Positions 61,810 to 64,000 of a DNA stretch of 64,000 nucleotides are shown one piece after another. Positions within the stretch are counted from its first letter, which is position 1; the number at the start of each line of letters is the position of its first letter. The position numbers and the translations under genes were made by a program. The notes under the pieces were generated by a model. The model was not told where the DNA came from and did no database searches. It saw nothing but the letters and a program-made list of their open reading frames with translations. The stretch spans positions 372,001-436,000 of the forward strand of contig CAJULQ010000001.1 in NCBI GenBank assembly GCA_910587595.1, given 5' to 3'. This DNA comes from an uncultured Christensenellaceae bacterium (GTDB lineage: Bacteria > Bacillota > Clostridia > Christensenellales > Pumilibacteraceae).

Positions 61810-61950
61810 CTATAGATCGTCGGCGTCTTGCACGGGCTGTTCCCACAGCGGGTTGCCTTCGTCGTCGGTCACCACGCCCGTATAACTGCCCAGCGGGTCG
61901 GTTTCGGGACTTTCCAAGCTATCGTCTACACGTAATTTTTTTATAAGCAT
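61810..61950 (-). CDS. 46-residue acidic conserved-looking protein
   Basis: Short gene with GAGAGG before the ATG at 61950. The product MLIKKLRVDDSLESPETDPL then GSYTGVVTDDEGNPLWEQPV ends in QDADDL. The SYTG and PVQDADDL elements look like a conserved short motif and not random sequence. No signal peptide or membrane segment. It is divergent from the pyrophosphatase gene. Function unknown. Confidence 0.55.
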   Translation of the reverse strand: MLIKKLRVDDSLESPETDPLGSYTGVVTDDEGNPLWEQPVQDADDL

Positions 61951-62040
61951 ACACACCTCTCTACGGCATAGTATGCGCCAAACGCGCTCGGCCATACGCG
62001 CCGCCTTATTTGCAAAATACCGAAAGGAGAACATACATAT

Positions 62041-62586
62041 ATGAATATCTGGCACGACATCGCCCCCGCCCGCATCCGCCCCGAAGATTTTATCGGCGTG
62101 ATCGAGATCCCCAAAGGGTATAAACAAAAGTATGAGTTAGACAAAGAAACGGGACTGCTGATCTTAGACCGTATTTTATACACGTCTACCCACTACCCCG
62201 CCAACTACGGCCTTATCCCGCGCACGCTTTCGGACGACGGCGACCCGCTCGATGTGTTGGTGCTGTGCAGCGAGAGTTTGGAGCCGCTCAGCTTGGTGCG
62301 GTGTTACCCCATCGGCGTGATCACCATGTTAGACAACGGCGCCAGCGACGAAAAGATCATTGCCATTCCTTTCAACGACCCCACGTATAACAACTACAAA
62401 GACATCTCCGAACTGCCCGCGCACGTGTTCGAAGAAATGCGGCACTTCTTTTCGGTGTATAAGCAATTGGAAAACAAGCAGACGGCGGTAGACGAAGTGT
62501 CCGACCGCCGCCGCGCCGTGGACATTATCAAAGCATGTTTACGTAACTACGACCGCGCGTACGGCGGCCGCGTGAAAACGCTGTGA
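62041..62586 (+). CDS. ppa: Inorganic pyrophosphatase, family I
   Basis: 181 residues; AAGGAG upstream. Metal-binding signature DDGDPLDVLVL (65-75), with the earlier Lys/Glu block VIEIPKGYKQKYELD and Tyr in YPANYGLIP. Hydrolyses pyrophosphate from biosynthetic reactions. Its stop codon is 6 bases from the stop codon of the convergent deacetylase gene. Confidence 0.96.
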   Translation: MNIWHDIAPARIRPEDFIGVIEIPKGYKQKYELDKETGLLILDRILYTSTHYPANYGLIPRTLSDDGDPLDVLVLCSESLEPLSLVRCYPIGVITMLDNGASDEKIIAIPFNDPTYNNYKDISELPAHVFEEMRHFFSVYKQLENKQTAVDEVSDRRRAVDIIKACLRNYDRAYGGRVKTL

Positions 62587-62592
62587 CTTTTT

Positions 62593-63420
62593 TCAAACGG
62601 GCAGTTTGGCAAAAAACCGTTGGGTGCTCACGTTGCCGCGGCGATTATACCGCATCACCGAAAACAGCCCGTCCGTTCGCCCCTTGTAAAAGGTGTTTAC
62701 GCCCCCTTTGCACGTGAGCACGGCGCGGTAACCCAATTTACGCAGTATGTCGGGCGTGGCCTTGGAATAGCAACCGAACGGATAGGCAAATACGTTGACC
62801 GTACAGCCGCACGCTTTTTCTATGAGGCGGCGGCATTTTTCGCTGTCGGCGGTGAGCCGCCGCGCATATGCCTCGGCCGATTCGCCTTTGCGGCAACGAA
62901 TGCCCTTGCCGTCGGCGCCCGTGCGGTGCAGATCGTAAGAATGGTTGCCGATCTCCGCGCGCCCGCGCTTATAAAAGGCCGCCAGCTCGCTCTCATTTAC
63001 ATACGAATACACGGGACTGCGCTTTTTCTCGTCCCGCTCTTTGTCTACATAGGCGCCCACCACCGACACCACCATTTTCATGTCGTATTCTCGGGCGATC
63101 TTTTCCGCGTAAAATATATTGTTGTAAAACCCGTCGTCAAACGTCAATACGATGGGTTTTTCGGGTAAGTCCGCTTTGCCGTCGCAAAAGTCTATTATGT
63201 CTTGCATAAACACGGCGGTATACCCTTTCTCTTTGAGATAGGCAAAATCGGAACGCAACGTGTCGGGCGAGATCACGAACTCGCCCACGTTGGTCTTACA
63301 CACCGAATGATACATCAAAACGGGCACGCGTCGCATTTCGCCGGGGGTACGGGCGGAAGAAACCCCCGACGCCGTACAAAACAGCCACACGGCCGCCAAC
63401 GCGCAAACAACTCTTTTCAT
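62593..63420 (-). CDS. Secreted polysaccharide deacetylase (NodB domain)
   Basis: 275 residues. N-terminal signal peptide (VVCALAAVWLFCTASGVSSA). PVLMYHSV opens the domain, motif 1 is TFDDGFYNN, motif 2 is GNHSYDLH with the His pair, and VFAYPFGCYS is motif 3. Metal-dependent removal of acetyl groups from peptidoglycan or another polysaccharide outside the membrane. The ATG at 63420 lacks a Shine-Dalgarno sequence; a CATACT at 63427-63432 would place the transcript start on the ATG, but the -35 is poor. Confidence 0.9.
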   Translation of the reverse strand: MKRVVCALAAVWLFCTASGVSSARTPGEMRRVPVLMYHSVCKTNVGEFVISPDTLRSDFAYLKEKGYTAVFMQDIIDFCDGKADLPEKPIVLTFDDGFYNNIFYAEKIAREYDMKMVVSVVGAYVDKERDEKKRSPVYSYVNESELAAFYKRGRAEIGNHSYDLHRTGADGKGIRCRKGESAEAYARRLTADSEKCRRLIEKACGCTVNVFAYPFGCYSKATPDILRKLGYRAVLTCKGGVNTFYKGRTDGLFSVMRYNRRGNVSTQRFFAKLPV

Positions 63421-63493
63421 GCGGTTAGTATGGGAAATATAGGGCGCATGTTATACAAACATCGAATGGTAAACGCTTTTTGCCCTCTCGCGG

Positions 63494-63523
63494 TTGACGA
63501 ACGCGCCCGCTGTTTGGTATACT
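63494..63523 (+). promoter_or_regulatory. Promoter of M3 peptidase gene
   Basis: TTGACG (63494-63499), 18-base spacer, TATACT (63518-63523). Confidence 0.75.
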
Positions 63524-63549
63524 TTATGTATCGTTAAAGGAGCGAACAC

Positions 63550-64000
63550 ATGCAAAAAGTAAGTGAATTGCGCTACGAACGCGTAGCTTTGGAAGAAGTG
63601 ATCGAACACATTCGCGCTTGCACCCGCAAAGCGACCGACGCCCGCAACGGACGGGAATTGGCGGAGGCGCGCACGGAGTGCCTCGGCATGCTGTTTCATT
63701 TTCAAACCATGTCTGCCCTTTCGTTCACGCGTTTTTCTCTCAACACGCGCGACCGATTTTATGCGGACGAAAAAGACTACTACGACGAGGCGGTGCCGCA
63801 AACGGAGGGCGAATACGCCAAATTCCAACGCGCGTTTTTGCAAAACCCGCACGTGAAAGAAAGCGAGGCCTACCTTAACCCGCTTGTTTTACAGCACTAT
63901 GCGTTGGCCGTAAAGTGCAACAGCGACCAAGCGGTGCCCTACAAAGTGGAAGAAAACAAGATCGTTACCGAATACACCAAACTGATGGCGGAAACGCTCT
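63550..64000 (+). CDS. M3-family oligoendopeptidase (PepF-like), 3' end beyond window
   Basis: Only the first 150 codons are present. AAAGGAG precedes the ATG. The visible part is the N-terminal helical domain of M3 peptidases: LGMLFHFQTMSALSFTRFSL, then TRDRFYADEKDYYDEAVPQ and LVLQHYALAVKCNSD, which line up with clostridial oligoendopeptidase F. The catalytic HEXXH is beyond the edge. Cytoplasmic peptide hydrolysis is expected. Confidence 0.8.
   Translation, partial: MQKVSELRYERVALEEVIEHIRACTRKATDARNGRELAEARTECLGMLFHFQTMSALSFTRFSLNTRDRFYADEKDYYDEAVPQTEGEYAKFQRAFLQNPHVKESEAYLNPLVLQHYALAVKCNSDQAVPYKVEENKIVTEYTKLMAETL

Noticed and set aside
1..64000. CRISPR arrays, tRNA or rRNA genes
   Set aside because: No regularly spaced repeat-spacer pattern, no cloverleaf with a T-loop GGTTCGA-type core and no rRNA signature was noticed.

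Overview
The window most likely comes from an uncultured gut-type member of Clostridia (Bacillota, Christensenellales-like). This is inferred from gene content, not from a marker-gene tree. Supporting signs are strong AGGAGG ribosome binding sites, a V/A-type ATPase of the Enterococcus/Clostridium type whose rotor protein carries all five sodium ligands, many Cys-anchored lipoproteins, and two MalFG-type sugar importers with cytoplasmic glycosidases. Host genes are moderately GC-rich. An AT-richer block at about 14.6-21.2 kb stands out.

Layout. (1) 1-8.6 kb, minus strand: a carbohydrate-uptake operon (binding lipoprotein, two permeases, a large multi-domain lipoprotein, a GH43-like lipoprotein cut by the window edge), preceded by a separately transcribed ArsR-type regulator. 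(2) About 8.65-20.75 kb: a mobile region. Its left half is a minus-strand filamentous-phage (inovirus)-like module: HUH replication protein, Zot-type ATPase, two membrane-anchored surface proteins (one frameshifted), a possible ssDNA-binding protein, small genes and a sigma-like factor. Its right half, transcribed divergently, carries an ABC-three-component (ABC-3C) defence-type operon whose ATPase has an in-frame stop, an XRE regulator and a large serine recombinase. The recombinase frame runs on into a host acetyltransferase gene. (3) 21.3-28.9 kb: a small unknown protein, a BspA-like leucine-rich protein, a GH3 enzyme, an SGNH hydrolase and an ADP-ribosylglycohydrolase-family protein. (4) 28.9-41 kb: a second sugar operon (GH2, two permeases, TIM-barrel lipoprotein, binding lipoprotein, giant lipoprotein), divergent from a paralogue of the first regulator, with palindromes in the shared control region. 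(5) 41-48.1 kb: GH36 alpha-galactosidase, gpsA, guaB and two unknown envelope proteins. (6) 48.1-57.5 kb: the rpiB-ntpHIKECFABD operon, preceded by a repeat array. (7) 57.5-64 kb: LMW phosphatase, TsaC, cardiolipin synthase, pyrophosphatase, polysaccharide deacetylase and a partial M3 peptidase.

The sugar loci fit one plan: lipoproteins bind or trim plant-type glycans at the surface, the ABC systems import oligosaccharides, and signal-less GH2, GH3 and GH36 enzymes split them inside the cell. The two regulators share an unusual C-terminal domain and probably sense the imported sugars. The most interesting items are the phage/ABC-3C/recombinase composite, the shared regulator domain, and a set of genes whose predicted transcription starts fall on or next to the start codon (leaderless mRNAs).
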